From: Prorocentrum cordatum
Lineage: Eukaryota > Sar > Dinophyceae > Prorocentrales > Prorocentraceae
Assembly: GCA_963575745.1 (NCBI GenBank)
Contig: CAUYUJ010018571.1
Location: 1 to 64,000 of the forward strand
Length of the DNA stretch: 64,000 nucleotides
Direction: 5' to 3'
Under the pieces are notes generated by a model that saw only the letters and a program-made list of their open reading frames with translations, did no database searches and was not told the DNA's origin. The position numbers and the translations under genes are program-made. Positions 1 to 10,170 of the stretch are shown here, in pieces. Numbering within the stretch: the first letter of the stretch is position 1; each line of letters starts with the position of its first letter.

Positions 1-2080
1 GGGGGGCTGGGAATGTCAGACGCGGTGGGGGCGCGGTGGGTGGTCCCGGTGAGGATTTTGCAGGGTGGGTCGCTCCTAGAAACCTATGCCTAGAAGCTTC
101 AGGAGGGCTGGAAATGTCAGACGCGGTGGGGGCGCGGTGGGGGGTCCCGGCGAGGATTTTGCAGGGTGGGTGGCTCCTAGAAACGTATGCCCAGAGGCCT
201 CAGGGGGGCTGGGAATGTCAGACGCGGTGGGGGCGCGGTAAGGGGTTCCGGCGAGGATTTTGCAGGGTGGGTGAAAGCTATGCCCAGAGGCCTCAGGGGG
301 GCTGGGAGTGTCAGCCTATGCCCAGAAGCCTCAGGGAGGCTGGGAATATCAGACGCGGTGGGGGCGCGGTGGGAGGTCCGGGCGAGGATTTTGCAGGAGG
401 ATTTTGCAGGGTGGGTGGCTCCTAGAAACCTATGCCCAGAGGACTCAAGGGGGCTGGATATGTCAGACGCGGTGGGGGCGCGGTGGGGGGTCCCGGCGAG
501 GATTTTGCAGGGTGGGTGGCTCCTAAAACCTATGCCCAGAGGCTGCAGAGAGGCTGGGAATGTCAGACGCGGTGGGGGCGCGGTGGGGGGTGCTGGCGAG
601 GATTTTGCAGGGTGGGTGGCTCCTAGAAACCTATGCCCAGAGGGCTTGGAATGTCAGACGCGGTGGGGGCGCGGTAGGGAGTTCCGGCGAGGATTTTGCA
701 GGGTGGGTGAAACTCATGCCCAGAGGCCTCAGGGGGGCTGGGAATGTCAGACGCGGTGGGGGCGCGGTGGGAGGTCCCGGCGAGGATTTTGCAGGGTGGG
801 TGGATCCTAGAAACCTATGCCCAGAGGCTTCAGGGGGGCTGGGAATGTCAGACGCGGTGGGGGCGCGGTGGCGGGTACCGACGAGGATTTTGCAGGTTGG
901 GTGGCTCCTGAAACCTATGCCCAGAGACATCAGGGGGGCTGGGAATGTCAGTCGCGGTGAGAGCGCGGTGGAAGGTCCCGGCGAGGATTTTGCAGGGTGG
1001 GTGGCTCCTAAAACCTATGCCCAGAGGCTTCAGAGGGGCTGGGAATGTCAGACGCGGTGGGGGCGCGGAGGGGGGTTCCGGCGAGGATTTTGCAGGGTAG
1101 GTGGCTCCTAGAAACCTATGCCCAGAGGCCTCAGGGAGCTGGGAATGTCAGACGCGGTGGAAGCGCGGTGGGGGGTCCCGGCGAGGATTTTGCAGGGTGG
1201 GTGGCTCCTAAAAACCTATGCCCAGAGGCCTCAGGGTAACTGGGAATGTCAGACGCGGTGAGGGCGCGGTGGGGGGTCCCGGCGAGGATTTTGCAGGGTG
1301 GGTGGTTCTTAGAAACCTATGCCCGGAGGCTTCAGGGGGGCTGGAAATGTCAGACGCGGTGTCCCGGCGAGGATTTTGCAGGGTGGGTGGCTCCTAGAAA
1401 CCTATGCCCAGAGGCCTCAGGAGGGCTGGGAATGTCAGACGCGGTGGGGGCGCGGTGGGGGGTCGCGGCGAAGATTTTGCAGGGTGGGTGGCTCCTAGAA
1501 ACCTATGCCCAGAGGCCTCAGGGGGGCTGGGAATGTCAGACGCGGTGGGGGCGCGGTAGAGGGTTCCGGCGAGGATTTTGCAGGGTGGGTAAAACCTATG
1601 CCCAGAAGCCTCAGGGGGGCTGCACACGCGATGGAAGCGCGGTGGGGGGTCCCGGCGAGGATTTTGCAGGGTAGGTGGCTCCCAGAAACCTATGCCCAGA
1701 GACTTCAGGGGGGCTGGGAATGTCAGACGCGGTGGGGGCGCGGTGGGGGGTCCCGGCGAGGATTTTGCAGGGTAGGAGAAACCTATGCCCAGAGCCCTCA
1801 GGGAGGCTGGGAATATCAGACGCGGTGGGGGCGCGGTGGGAGGTCCGGGCGAGGATTTTGCAGGAGGATTTTGCAGGGTGGGTGGCTCCTAGAAACCTAT
1901 GGCCAGAGGACTCAAGGGGGCTGGATATGTCAGACGCGGTGGGGGCGCGATGGGGGGTCCCGGAGAGGAGCTTGCAGCTCTTAGAAACCTAGGCCCAGAG
2001 GACTCAAGGGGGCTGGATATGTCAGACGCGGTGGGGGCGCGATGGGGGGTCCCGGAGAGGAGTTTGCAGGTGGTCCGAGG
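1..2080. repeat. ~101-bp minisatellite array, truncated by window start
   Basis: About 20 tandem copies of a G-rich unit. Landmarks repeat about every 101 bp: AATGTCAGACGCGG, then GCGAGGATTTTGCAGGG, then AGAAACCTATGCCCAGAGG. Some units are shortened, and the last ones near 1930-2080 are degenerate. The array runs off the left edge. Short ORFs on both strands exist because the unit lacks stops in several frames; I do not regard them as genes. Confidence 0.95.
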
Positions 2081-2676
2081 TTGAGGGAAGGGCGTTGGAA
2101 TAGAGTGTGCGATGTATCAAAAGACAACGTATCCAGTTGAGAAGGATATCGCACACGCCTCAGGGGTCGGCGGATTTGGAAGCTCAGGCCGTCAAACCGT
2201 CTACCTCCTACCGCAGACTGTCACACTGTCCCAGCCCCTTCCCCACACCCCCTCGCACCACAGCCTGAAAAACAAGTGTTTGCACACATTTTCCTTTGGC
2301 GAATTCACCCCCTCAAGTAAAGCAAGTACGCGTTTAAGGGCCAACCCGAGGCGAGCCAACAGCTTGCGGGCTCGGCTGCTGCCTTGCTGCGCCATCAGGT
2401 GCAACAGTCTCACGTGTTCTGCATCCTTCGCCAGGCTAACTGTTTTGTTTCCGGAACTAGTGTTGCTTTATGTGTCGGGCCCCGGAAACCCTCCTTAAGA
2501 ACCAACCCACCCCTCCCCCACCGAGATTCGGGGGGACAAACTTTTGAAACCACCCCCAATTCGGTGGTTTTTCGGGAGGTTCCTTGGGTTGTTCCAGGGA
2601 GCTCCCACGCCGGTCTCCAGGGGACGGTGGAACAGGGACCGGATGGGGTGTGAGAGCAGGTGCGGGAGGGCGCGAG
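2081..2676. other. Unassigned non-coding DNA
   Basis: No convincing coding stretch. A short hairpin AAACCACC/GGTGGTTT lies near 2550-2575. Open frames here are short and inconsistent in codon bias. Confidence 0.5.
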
Positions 2677-2779
2677 GGCCACATGCGAACCCTACCCCTG
2701 CCCCCCACGAAGTGAACCCCACCCTCCCCCTCAAAAACTCGTGGGGGGTCGGGGTAGGGTTCGCAGGTGGCCCCCTTAA
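2677..2779. mobile_element. 103-bp MITE-like inverted-repeat element
   Basis: Two 34-nt arms (2677-2710 and 2739-2772) are reverse complements with 3 mismatches, around a 28-nt spacer. The 9-bp sequence GGGCGCGAG occurs immediately outside both ends (2668-2676 and 2780-2788), as a target-site duplication would. The right terminus, read inward, begins TTAAGGGGGCC, close to the TTAAGTCGGGCC end of the element at 39156. It is too short to encode a transposase, so a non-autonomous DNA element is the best reading. Confidence 0.75.
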
Positions 2780-2855
2780 GGGCGCGAGGGCCCCGACGGG
2801 GAGGGCAGGAAGGAACACTGCAGGGCTGGGCGGGGCCTCCCCCGCGAGGCCCGAG

Positions 2856-3201
2856 CATTGCCACGGCCCTGAGCGAGCGCCTGGCGCTGAGCTGCGAGCT
2901 GACGCCTCCCGAGGAGTGCCCTGCGCATGGTTCGGAGGGCAGGTGGTGCTCGGTAAGGTTGGCGGCTGCGTTGGTGCAGCCTGCCTCCAGTGTTGCGCGT
3001 GTGCTTGCTGTCGGTCCTCCTCTGCCTCTTCGAGCGATGCGGAGCTGGGAACTCTCGAGGTCCGGAGCTTTCTGGCTGCCCCCCCTGCGGGGGCGAACTC
3101 GAGGGCCAGTCTTGCGAAGGATGCTTCGATGAGCCAGATCTCCTGTACCTGTTTCTCTGCACTGTTTTTTCTTGAGTCCAGCCTTGGTCGAGAGCAGAGA
3201 G
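2856..3201 (+). CDS. Candidate coding segment, possibly two exons; function unknown
   Basis: From 2856 the plus strand reads a natural-looking peptide containing SERLALSCELTPPEE and ending GRWCS at a consensus donor, G|GTAAGG (GT at 2953). After CTGCCTCCAG (AG at 2989-2990) a Cys/Ser-rich frame follows, with SSSDAELGTLEVRSFL. Joining the two keeps frame, but the intervening intron would be only 38 nt, unusually short. The 3' end is set by a GAG|GTTG donor near 3201. No domain is recognised. It may be an upstream part of the FN3-like gene at 4.1-5.3 kb. Confidence 0.35.
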
Positions 3202-4128
3202 GTTGTGCGCAAGCTAGGCCAGATTCTGCTCAGACACTCTGTCTATATTTCGCGAAGCGTTTGGGAAGCTGGGAGGGCAATTCATGACGTCAGCCCGTGA
3301 AGTCACCCCGTGGATCGGGCTGACTTCACGCAGCCCCCCCCCCCGCAGCCGCCGCATGGGGTGGTGCTTGAAGTTGGCCCGTGGTCCACGTGGACGTGAA
3401 TCAGCTCCCAGGGGCCTCCAGGGACCAGGTCCCTAGAGGTCCCGGATGCTGGACGCTCGCTCCTTTGGAGGCTCCAATTCAAGGTGGCGTCCAGGGAGCA
3501 TGTGGAAGCCCTGACTCCGGAAGCTTAAAATGGAGGAAATGAGCTTCCGTGGAGCTTCTGGAGGCCACCGTTGGGCGCCCCTTGACCTGCCAGGGCGCCA
3601 GAGCCTCCCCCGCGGGGTCGCGCACGGTCGCGCAGGGTCACCGGGCGAGGAGGGCATGTACCTCCACCCGCCCAAGGCAGCCTCCAGAGTGCCTCATCGG
3701 GTCCTCCTGGGCGGAGCGCTGCGAGGGTGTCCCCAGATGTCCCCAGGGAGGCTCCGCAGGCGTCTCGCGAGGCCCGTTCCTGAGAGGAGCTGTCCTGCAG
3801 GCTCCGCGGCAGACGACGTGCCAGGACGGTCTCTGGGAGGGGTCCTGAGAGCATGCGGCACGATCGCTCTGCCTCGATGCGGCGGCTGCGCTGGCGCGTC
3901 GGAGGTGGAACATTCTCTCGGGGCCCGTGTCGGACCTCGGGGCTCGCAAAGAGAGATCCCAGCCCTGCAAAAGGTGGTGGTCGAAGCCTCTGGAGGCCCG
4001 AAGCTTGGGCAGCGGAGGTGGTTCAGCCTTGGCGTGTTCAGGCAGTGTCAGAAACCAGGGCCCACGTCAACAAGGCTTGCCCTTGTCACTGGCAGGGGCA
4101 CGACTTTTTCTCCGCTGCGGGCTTGCAG
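3202..4128. other. Intergenic or intronic DNA
   Basis: Several frames are open on both strands, but none shows consistent codon bias or a recognisable motif. A poly-C run lies near 3335-3345. Confidence 0.4.
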
Positions 4129-4296
4129 GAGCTCCTCCTGCGCCACAGCCCCGACGGCACCGTCACGCTGACGTGGTTCTACAACGAGCAGCTGTTGGAG
4201 CAGCTGGAGAACCCGAACCACCCCCTGCGGCGGCTGTCCTTCGAAATCCGCCAGCAGTCGGAGGGCACCAACGGGCGCCTGAGATCTCGGATGCAC
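4129..4296 (+). CDS. Exon candidate, first half of a fibronectin III-like domain
   Basis: The frame reads ELLLRHSPDGTVTLTWFYNE and continues with LRRLSFEIRQQSEG. Third codon positions are almost all G or C. An acceptor (TTGCAG, AG at 4127-4128) precedes it. The TVTLTW...SFEIRQQ pattern resembles the B-to-C' strands of an FN3 fold. A donor candidate is CAC|GTCTGC (GT at 4297). With that donor the exon ends in phase 0, which does not match the phase-1 start at 4965, so the true donor or an intervening exon is unresolved. No signal peptide or start codon is visible, so this is an internal exon. Confidence 0.6.
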
Positions 4297-4404
4297 GTCT
4301 GCAGGCCTGGCGGCGCGGCCAATGGGAGGGGGCGGCGCGAGGGGGGCGTCCTTCGAAGAGGCCAGGGGCCTCCCCAGAAGCCCTTCTACTCCTCCCCCTC
4401 CGCA

Positions 4405-4515
4405 TGCTCATCCCTCTCCTCCTCCTCCTCCTCATCCTCCTTCTCCGCCTTCTCCTCCTCCTCGTCCTCCTCCTCCTCCTCCTCCTCCTCCTTGTCCTCA
4501 TCCTCCTTTTGGCGT
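4405..4515 (+). repeat. CTC/TCC triplet microsatellite inside an intron
   Basis: Near-perfect pyrimidine triplets (CTC)n with a few interruptions, between the two FN3-like exons. It creates spurious poly-Ser, Pro or Leu frames. Confidence 0.9.
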
Positions 4516-4861
4516 TGCTCGGACTTGGTGAGCGAGCTAGCACGCAGCGTTCTGGTATGACAAACCGGCTAGGCGAAGAGGTTCAGGCAGTCCACCTGTC
4601 TGGCGCCGCAGCACGTGAAAGAAAAAGAGTGCGGTGAACAAGAGGAGATCGAGCAGGCGCCTGCCTGGTGGTACTGCTCGGCGGCCCTGGCCTCGGCATG
4701 CCACCAACCCCATCCATCGTAGTACCCCTTTTTTTTGAATGTAGGATAGCCGAGTAGGTGCAAGGCCATGCGAGTTGACCCAAACATTCCAGCTGCAAAG
4801 GAACAGTGTGCAATGTATCCCATCCACTGGCAGATGCAGGGACGGCATGCAGCTCTCACTC
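4516..4861. other. Intron interior between FN3-like exons
   Basis: No coding signal on the plus strand. Poly-T with ATTC lies near 4730. Probably intronic if the flanking exons belong together. Confidence 0.4.
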
Positions 4862-4964
4862 CCTTCTCCTCCTTTTCCCCCTCCTTTTCCCCCTCCCCCT
4901 CCTCCTCCTCCTCCTCCTCCTCCTCCTCCTCCTCCTCCTCCTCCTCCTCCTCTGGCCCTTCCAG
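4862..4964 (+). repeat. (TCC)n tract forming the pyrimidine stretch of a 3' splice site
   Basis: A run of TCC triplets leads directly into CTTCCAG (AG at 4963-4964), the acceptor of the next exon. A microsatellite appears to serve as the polypyrimidine tract. Confidence 0.75.
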
Positions 4965-5290
4965 GGAGGCCCCGGCCGTCCAAGCCGCCCCCCCGAAGTC
5001 TCAACGGGGCCCACGCCCGACGCGCTTCGGCCCCGAATTTGCGCGCGCTGCCGGGCAGGTGCCGCACGCTGTCGGACAGCGAGGAGGTCTGCGAGCAGAG
5101 CTTCGAGCTCGAGGGCTGCGTGCCCGGCAGGGCCTACGCCTTCACCGCGCGGGCGCGGGCCGAGCTCGACGGCGCGGCGAGCCCCATGTACTCCGCGTTC
5201 TCCGAGATGGTCTCGATGGGCGCCTTCTCCGGCGCCCTCGGCATCGGGACGCCGGGCGTCGCCGGCCCCCCAGACCCTGGCGACGCGAGA
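4965..5290 (+). CDS. Exon candidate, second half of a fibronectin III-like domain
   Basis: After CTTCCAG the frame continues RPSKPPPRSLNGAHARR, then EEVCEQSFELEGCVPGRAYA, FTARARAEL and MYSAFSEMVSM. The order L-x-PGRAYAFTARA followed by S-x-Y/S-E is typical of the last strands of FN3 domains (Tyr corner region). GC at third positions is very high. The 3' boundary is not clear; the frame loses natural composition after GVAGPPDPG near 5270-5290. FN3 domains usually mediate protein contacts in surface or cytoskeletal proteins. The biological role here cannot be inferred. Confidence 0.6.
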
Positions 5291-7061
5291 CAATCGCTGC
5301 GGCCAGTCTGTTCTCCGTTTTCGGCCTCTGAGGGCCGCCTCTTGATCGGGATCCCCGAGGTGCCGCGTGAGGACCAAGGATGTGTCGTTGGAGGAGAAGG
5401 GAGGTGACCACGGCCCAAGGTGACCCGAGCTCTCCCAGGGAGGCCCAGATGGCCTCCACAGCACCCCCCACACCTCCCCTCTGCTCCGCCGTCGCGGTTT
5501 TTTCGCCCTGGGTATCTCGATCCTTTTCCCAGGGCTGCCTTTTCTTCCTACATGTTTCTTATGACGGACCCAGGGCCGAGAGTTAGCTTCCAGAGGCCCA
5601 GAACGTCGAAGAATCCGGCCGTCTAACTTGTTGCGGAGCTTGGATCTGAGGGTCCTTCCTGCTACCTCCCCTGTGGGGTGCGTTTTTTCTTGCTAGAAGT
5701 GCGAGGCATGTCCAGCCGCGGCGACGCGAGGCCTTCTGGAGCTCCGAGTGAGGGAAGCGCGTCCCGCCTCGATAGTCGAATGTCGATCCTCAATTCTCAA
5801 TCCTCGGGTCCTCACAGAACATCGTATCAACATCTGCCTCTGGACCCCTCCCATGGTCTATCTTGGCAAGGGGTTGCACCCTGGAACAGTATTGCTCGAT
5901 TGTCTTTGGCATGCGAAGCAGCCCCTCGGGCCCCCCCACCGAAACAGCTTCTCAGAAGTAGAACTTGTCGAACACCTTGATTCTTGATGCTCGAGCTTGT
6001 GTTGCGCTCTGACTCGAGGCTCGAGGCGAATCCAGCCTTGATGATCCAAGGCGACAGATGTTTACAACCTAAATCCGAAAAGCCGCCCCCCTGAGCCCCC
6101 AACAGGGTGAGAAACAAGTGAACACCTAGACCTTCGATTCCTGATATCCGACGTGCGTCGACAATAAATGCGACTGAGATGGCCCAGTACTTGTTCTGGC
6201 GAGCACGAAGGGGGTGGGCTTGGTTCGAGGTTCCGGGTTCAAGAAGGTTTGGTTTTGTTTTCGGCCTCTGGGGGCCGTTTTCTGGCCCTGGGATCGTCAA
6301 AAACAGCTCGGGGATGAAAACTATACCACATCGGCCCCGGTAGTTGTCAGTGAACCGATTTTGAGCGGATTTGTCTTCATCCCCTCTCTTGACCGATCTT
6401 CTCGGGCCTCAACCAGCTCAGACCTCCCAGCCGCCTGGGGCAGTTGACGGTGCCCGCGGGATGAGCGAGAACGTTTGGTGTGAAAACGTTTCGACGCCCA
6501 GACCCGATGGATGATCCACCCTGATGGGCGTTGCGTGTTGGGTGGGGCGACACATGGGGGGAGGGCGTTTTTCCATTCCCGTGCGATGAGGGGGGGGGCG
6601 GCGGTAAGGCCACGTTGCGCGCCAGCGCCGTCCTGGGAATGTCCAGGAGTGGCCAATGACGATCCGGACGTCAGCACGAATCGTGGCGTTGCCTGGGAGG
6701 GCTCGCGGCCAGGGCCGATCGCGGCCACCATCGCGAGCACAGCAAACGCTCGCAAGACACGTGCGCCTTTCGTGCACCTCAGGTTCCTTGAAGGGTTGTT
6801 GATGGCGGTCAATGGAGAGGAAGCGTGTTGCCAAATAGTTTCCAGATGTCTAAACAATGTTTCAAACGTGCTTTAGGTATGTGAAAAACATGTTTGACAC
6901 ATGTTTAGAACATGTGTTACACATTTCCAACACATTTCTGATCCAACGACAGGACTGCTAGGGTGTCCATAGTCGTGGCATCCACAAATGGAGGGGCCCC
7001 CTTCGGCGCCAAAGGTGTTTGCGGCTCTTCGCCCCCCCCGCGCACCGCCTCCCATGAAGCC
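5291..7061. other. Unassigned DNA with minor repeats
   Basis: No supported exon. The phrase TTTTCGGCCTCTGRGGGCCG recurs at about 5318 and 6257. A cluster of ACATGTTT/ACATGTGT words occupies 6880-6950. A minus-strand frame at 6873-7061 continues in phase across the element at 7075 if that element is removed (see findings), so a minus-strand exon here is possible. Confidence 0.4.
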
Positions 7062-7074
7062 ACGCCCAAACCTT

Positions 7075-7231
7075 TCAGGAGGGAAAAGAATCACACAGAC
7101 ACAATTGATCGTCGACTCCCCAGAACATATGGGAAAATATGGGAAGTGGGGGGGAAGACAGAAACCCAGGAAAAATATGGGGCATCCTGTTATCTGTGCC
7201 TACTTATTTTGTGTGTCCCAGGGCCCCTTCA
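7075..7231 (-). mobile_element. 157-bp dispersed element with 13-bp target duplication, introner-like
   Basis: The element begins TCAGGAGGGAAAAGAAT and ends GGGCCCCTTCA. A related copy lies at 54992-55154. The sequence ACGCCCAAACCTT occurs on both sides (7062-7074 and 7240-7252); 8 extra bases separate the element end from the right repeat. On the minus strand the duplicated site reads AAG|GTTTGGGCGT, so the insert would be bounded by GT and by CTGAAAG at its 3' end, i.e. splice-like ends that restore the uninterrupted site. This is what a transposon-derived intron would look like, but transcription is unproven. Confidence 0.65.
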
Positions 7232-7252
7232 ATGACGCAACGCCCAAACCTT

Positions 7253-7472
7253 CCGAGGACGGACTGCGCGGCCTCCACCGAGGGCGGCTTCAGCACCAGC
7301 GCCAGCACCCCGCGCGAGTCGGCCGCGGGCCGCCGCGAGCACTCGGCGGAGGGGGCGCCCGGCGTCGACCACGCCCTCGAGAGCGTGGACGAGGAGGTGC
7401 GCGCTGCCGCGGAGGCGACCTGGGGCCGCGCCGCGGCGGGGCCGGCCAGGACCTCGGGGTCAGGGGGCGAAG
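7253..7472 (+). CDS. Exon candidate, acidic protein segment of unknown function
   Basis: The plus frame includes FSTSASTPRESAAGRREH and DHALESVDEEVRAAAEATWG, with nearly every third position G or C, and ends at GAAG|GTGTGC (donor GT at 7473). The minus strand of the same DNA is also open and high-GC3 (LALVLKPPSVEAAQSVLGR) and continues through the neighbouring duplicated site. The coding strand is therefore uncertain. No domain recognised. Confidence 0.4.
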
Positions 7473-7794
7473 GTGTGCTGGTGCCGCTGCCCCTCCCTCG
7501 TCCCCGGCGCTGGCTTCGCCTCGAAGCTCTGGTTAGCATGCGCTCAGGGAGAGAGAGAGGCCCGTGGAGTTGCGGCTTCGGTATCGCACAGCTCCCCCAT
7601 CAGCCGCGTTCTCATCTGTTGTTCGGTTTGAGCAGGATCTTTTTCGGAGACGCCTCCGGAGAGTCACCGCTGCCCCCCGCCTTCGGGAAACGCTTGCATG
7701 GTGAATTCGTCGGCTTGCAAGCGTGGCCATGCTCGAGATTTGGATGTTCCCCCAGCGCTTGGGAGCACCCTTGTGGAAGGGGAGGGGCTTCTGC

Positions 7795-8125
7795 TGTCAT
7801 CTTGGGGCTTTCTCAGGTTTCTCAGGGCCATTGTCTGGCCATTTGGGCCTTCTTGGGGGCTTCTTGGGGGCTTCTTGGGGCACCCTGGGGCTCTCATACA
7901 CCGTCTTGCGGTCCTACCTGGACCGTCTGTGGTGGTTTTTGGGGCTCTTTGGGGCGGTCTCGGGAGTCTGTTTTGCCGTCTTGGTCCTCTTGGGCTGCCT
8001 TGGAGTTGTCAGGGGGTCGTCTTGGGCCGGCTTGGGCTCCTTTGGGGGCCGTTGAAGCCGTCTTGGGGCGATATTGGGGGCCTTGGCAAGCTTGGTTTTC
8101 TGGAAGCCCGAAGAGACGAGAACGC
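7795..8125 (+). repeat. Degenerate CTTGGGG block with conserved tail
   Basis: Repeated words such as CTTGGGGGC and TCTTGGG at roughly 10-20 bp spacing, followed near 8098 by the family tail GGAAGCCCGAAGAGACGAGA. Long frames here are low-complexity (Gly/Leu/Trp) and not genes. Confidence 0.8.
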
Positions 8126-8489
8126 GAAAACAAAGCTCCAACCCGAGCAGAACCAGTGATGCTAGCCTCCTGAGGGTCTTCTGGCGGTCTTTTTGGAGCT
8201 CTCTCAGGGCGTGTTGGGTTGGCTGTCCGCTCTTGCACCTGCTGTCCTTCTCACGACTCCCTCGTAGCTGGGCGTGTCAGTTTCCTGCTGCACTTGCAGT
8301 TCACGTCGAGCCTGCTTTTGCAAAGTCCGACTGATTTCACGCTCTGAGGGCCCCCTGTCGCACAAAGTCCCCTCTTCGTTTCCTCTCGTCTTATCCTCCC
8401 GCCTCTGCCGCAATTAGCGTCGCCTGTACTCCAGGGTAGCACGCCCGCAACTCGCATACGAGACGCCGCAGACCGAACAAATGCGGGGG

Positions 8490-8605
8490 TTTGGGGCTTC
8501 TAGGGCCATCTTGGGGCCGTATGGGGGCCATTCTGTGCCGTCTTGGTCCTTCTTGGAGCCACATCGGCCGTCCTGGAGGCGCCTTGGGCCGATTTGAGGC
8601 CCATT
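8490..8605 (+). repeat. Degenerate CTTGGGG block
   Basis: Short block with GGGGCTTCTAGGGCC, ATCTTGGGGCCG and GTCTTGGTCC words. No clear tail. Confidence 0.65.
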
Positions 8606-8773
8606 TGCCCACCCGTCTCGGCCCATGCCCTGGCACTGCGCTTTCCTCCCTCCTCTTCCTTCCTCTCCTTCTCCCTGCTCTGCCTCCCCTTGCGTGCCTG
8701 GCCCGTGCATGATTACGCGGCTGGCGCACGCAGCCTTCGGAAGCCCCTGAGAGTGCACCGATGCAATGCAGCC

Positions 8774-8935
8774 CGGCTCAAGCTGCTACAGCTGGGTGAT
8801 TTCGCCGCTGAAGTCGGTTTAGGCGGTGGGCGTAGGGAACAAATGGAGCCAGGTAAAGCTGCTACAGCTGTGTGATTTCGCCGCTGAAGTCGAAGCTTAG
8901 GTGGCGGGCTCAGGGAAAACAAGGAGCAATCCCAT
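8774..8935 (+). repeat. Two-copy tandem duplication, ~88 bp
   Basis: AGCTGCTACAGCTG followed by GTGATTTCGCCGCTGAAGTC occurs at about 8778 and again at about 8862, with diverging downstream halves. Function unknown. Confidence 0.8.
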
Positions 8936-9179
8936 GGGAGCCTGCATCTATGATCGCTTGGCCGGTAGACCAGTCGGGCCGTCGTTTTTTGTTCGAAGGA
9001 CCAGAATTCATCCACGATGCGGCAAGCACCCTTAACGCAAAGTGAGCGGCGGTTTATGTAGGATTCGCCAGACGAGCACCCCAACACGTGGATTTGTTTT
9101 TTCCGCAGTGGCCATGCCTGTCCGCCTCGATTGGTTGCCGGGTGTACCAGTGTTGTCGGCAACGGGCCTCGCTCTAACC

Positions 9180-9300
9180 TCTTGGAGTCAGTTGGGACTT
9201 CTTTCGGGGGTCTCTTGGGAGGCCTCTCGGGGACATCGTGGAGGCCTATTGCGCTCCGCTTGGGGGCTTATCAGGGTTTCTAGGGTCCTCGTGGGAGCTT
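9180..9300 (+). repeat. Degenerate CTTGGGG block
   Basis: TTCTTTCGGGGG, CTCTTGGGAGGCC, CTTGGGGGC words, same family as at 7795. Confidence 0.55.
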
Positions 9301-9514
9301 ATTATTGTGGCATCTCCCGACAAGTACGACGGTTCCTTCGATTGCACCGCATCACTTGGCGAGGTGGTCTCCCTCGCGGTCTGCCAGGTCCTTCCCGAGG
9401 GCAGTTCGCGGCACAGGCCCTTGACGTCGCGGGCGCCATTGATGCTCGCCGTGCAGGCCTTCAGGCGGGCCCGGTAAGATGACGACGCTGCTGGAGCACT
9501 CGTACAACCATCTT

Positions 9515-9690
9515 AGAACCAAGCAGGAGCCGTGTGAATCCATTGGGTTTCGTCGACTTGCAGCGTCGGAGCCATCGTGGAACCAAACGTGAACCCACAG
9601 GGACCTTTTGTTGGAATCATATGGCTTCGCCTATTTTGCAACTTCGGAACCATCGGGGAACCAAGGCGGAACCAGTGCGTCCAGACGCCA
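9515..9690 (+). repeat. Diverged tandem duplication, ~82 bp
   Basis: GGAGCCATCGTGGAACCAA and GGAACCATCGGGGAACCAA lie about 80 bp apart with similar flanks (TTGCAGCGTCGG versus TTGCAACTTCGG). Confidence 0.6.
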
Positions 9691-10064
9691 GACCCTATAA
9701 AACGACAGGGATCGACGTGGGCGACTTCGCCGTCCCTCCTCTTTTTGATGCAGCCGCGGCGCTCCGCCCCAGATCGCGGGGGGGGGGGCGGGGGAGCGCC
9801 TCGTATCTGAATCATGAGAGGGCCGCTTGGCCCCCGGCACCCCCGTGCTCGGGACCACCACCCCCGCCGACGACCGGGCGCCCAAGCCTGGCCTCGAGCC
9901 CGGCAACCTCTCGTCGCCCCCCCCCCCGCCCCTTGCCCCCCGCCCCTGGACCCCCCTCTTCCTCCCAGGAATTCGATCGGAGGAAACGATTACTTCTCTG
10001 TCGGGGGCCTGTTGGCGGTATTGAGGGCAACTTTTGGGGGAAATGGCTCGAGCTGTCAGTTCGA
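9691..10064. other. Unassigned GC-rich DNA
   Basis: Pro/Ala-rich frames on the plus strand, poly-G and poly-C runs near 9780 and 9920. No supported gene. Confidence 0.4.
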
Positions 10065-10170
10065 CGTGTTCCTCTTGGGGCCTTCTCTGGGGCCTCCTGG
10101 GGCCTTTCGGGGGCCGTCTGAGTGCCACCTTCGGGGCTTCTTGGGCCGTCAGGGGCTCTCTTCAGATTAT
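10065..10170 (+). repeat. Degenerate CTTGGGG block
   Basis: CTCTTGGGGCC, CTCTGGGGCCTCCTGGGGCC and CTTCTTGGGCCG words. No clear tail. Confidence 0.6.

Noticed and set aside
1-2080. CRISPR array
   Set aside because: No repeat-spacer alternation; whole 101-bp units repeat, and there are no cas genes; the genome is eukaryotic.
6215-6250. tRNA-like GGTTCGAGGTTCCGGGTTCAA
   Set aside because: T-arm-like words only; no acceptor stem or anticodon arm could be folded around them.
7139-8173. 344-residue plus ORF as one protein
   Set aside because: Only 7253-7472 has exon-like codon usage; the rest is a dispersed element and a CTTGGGG block.
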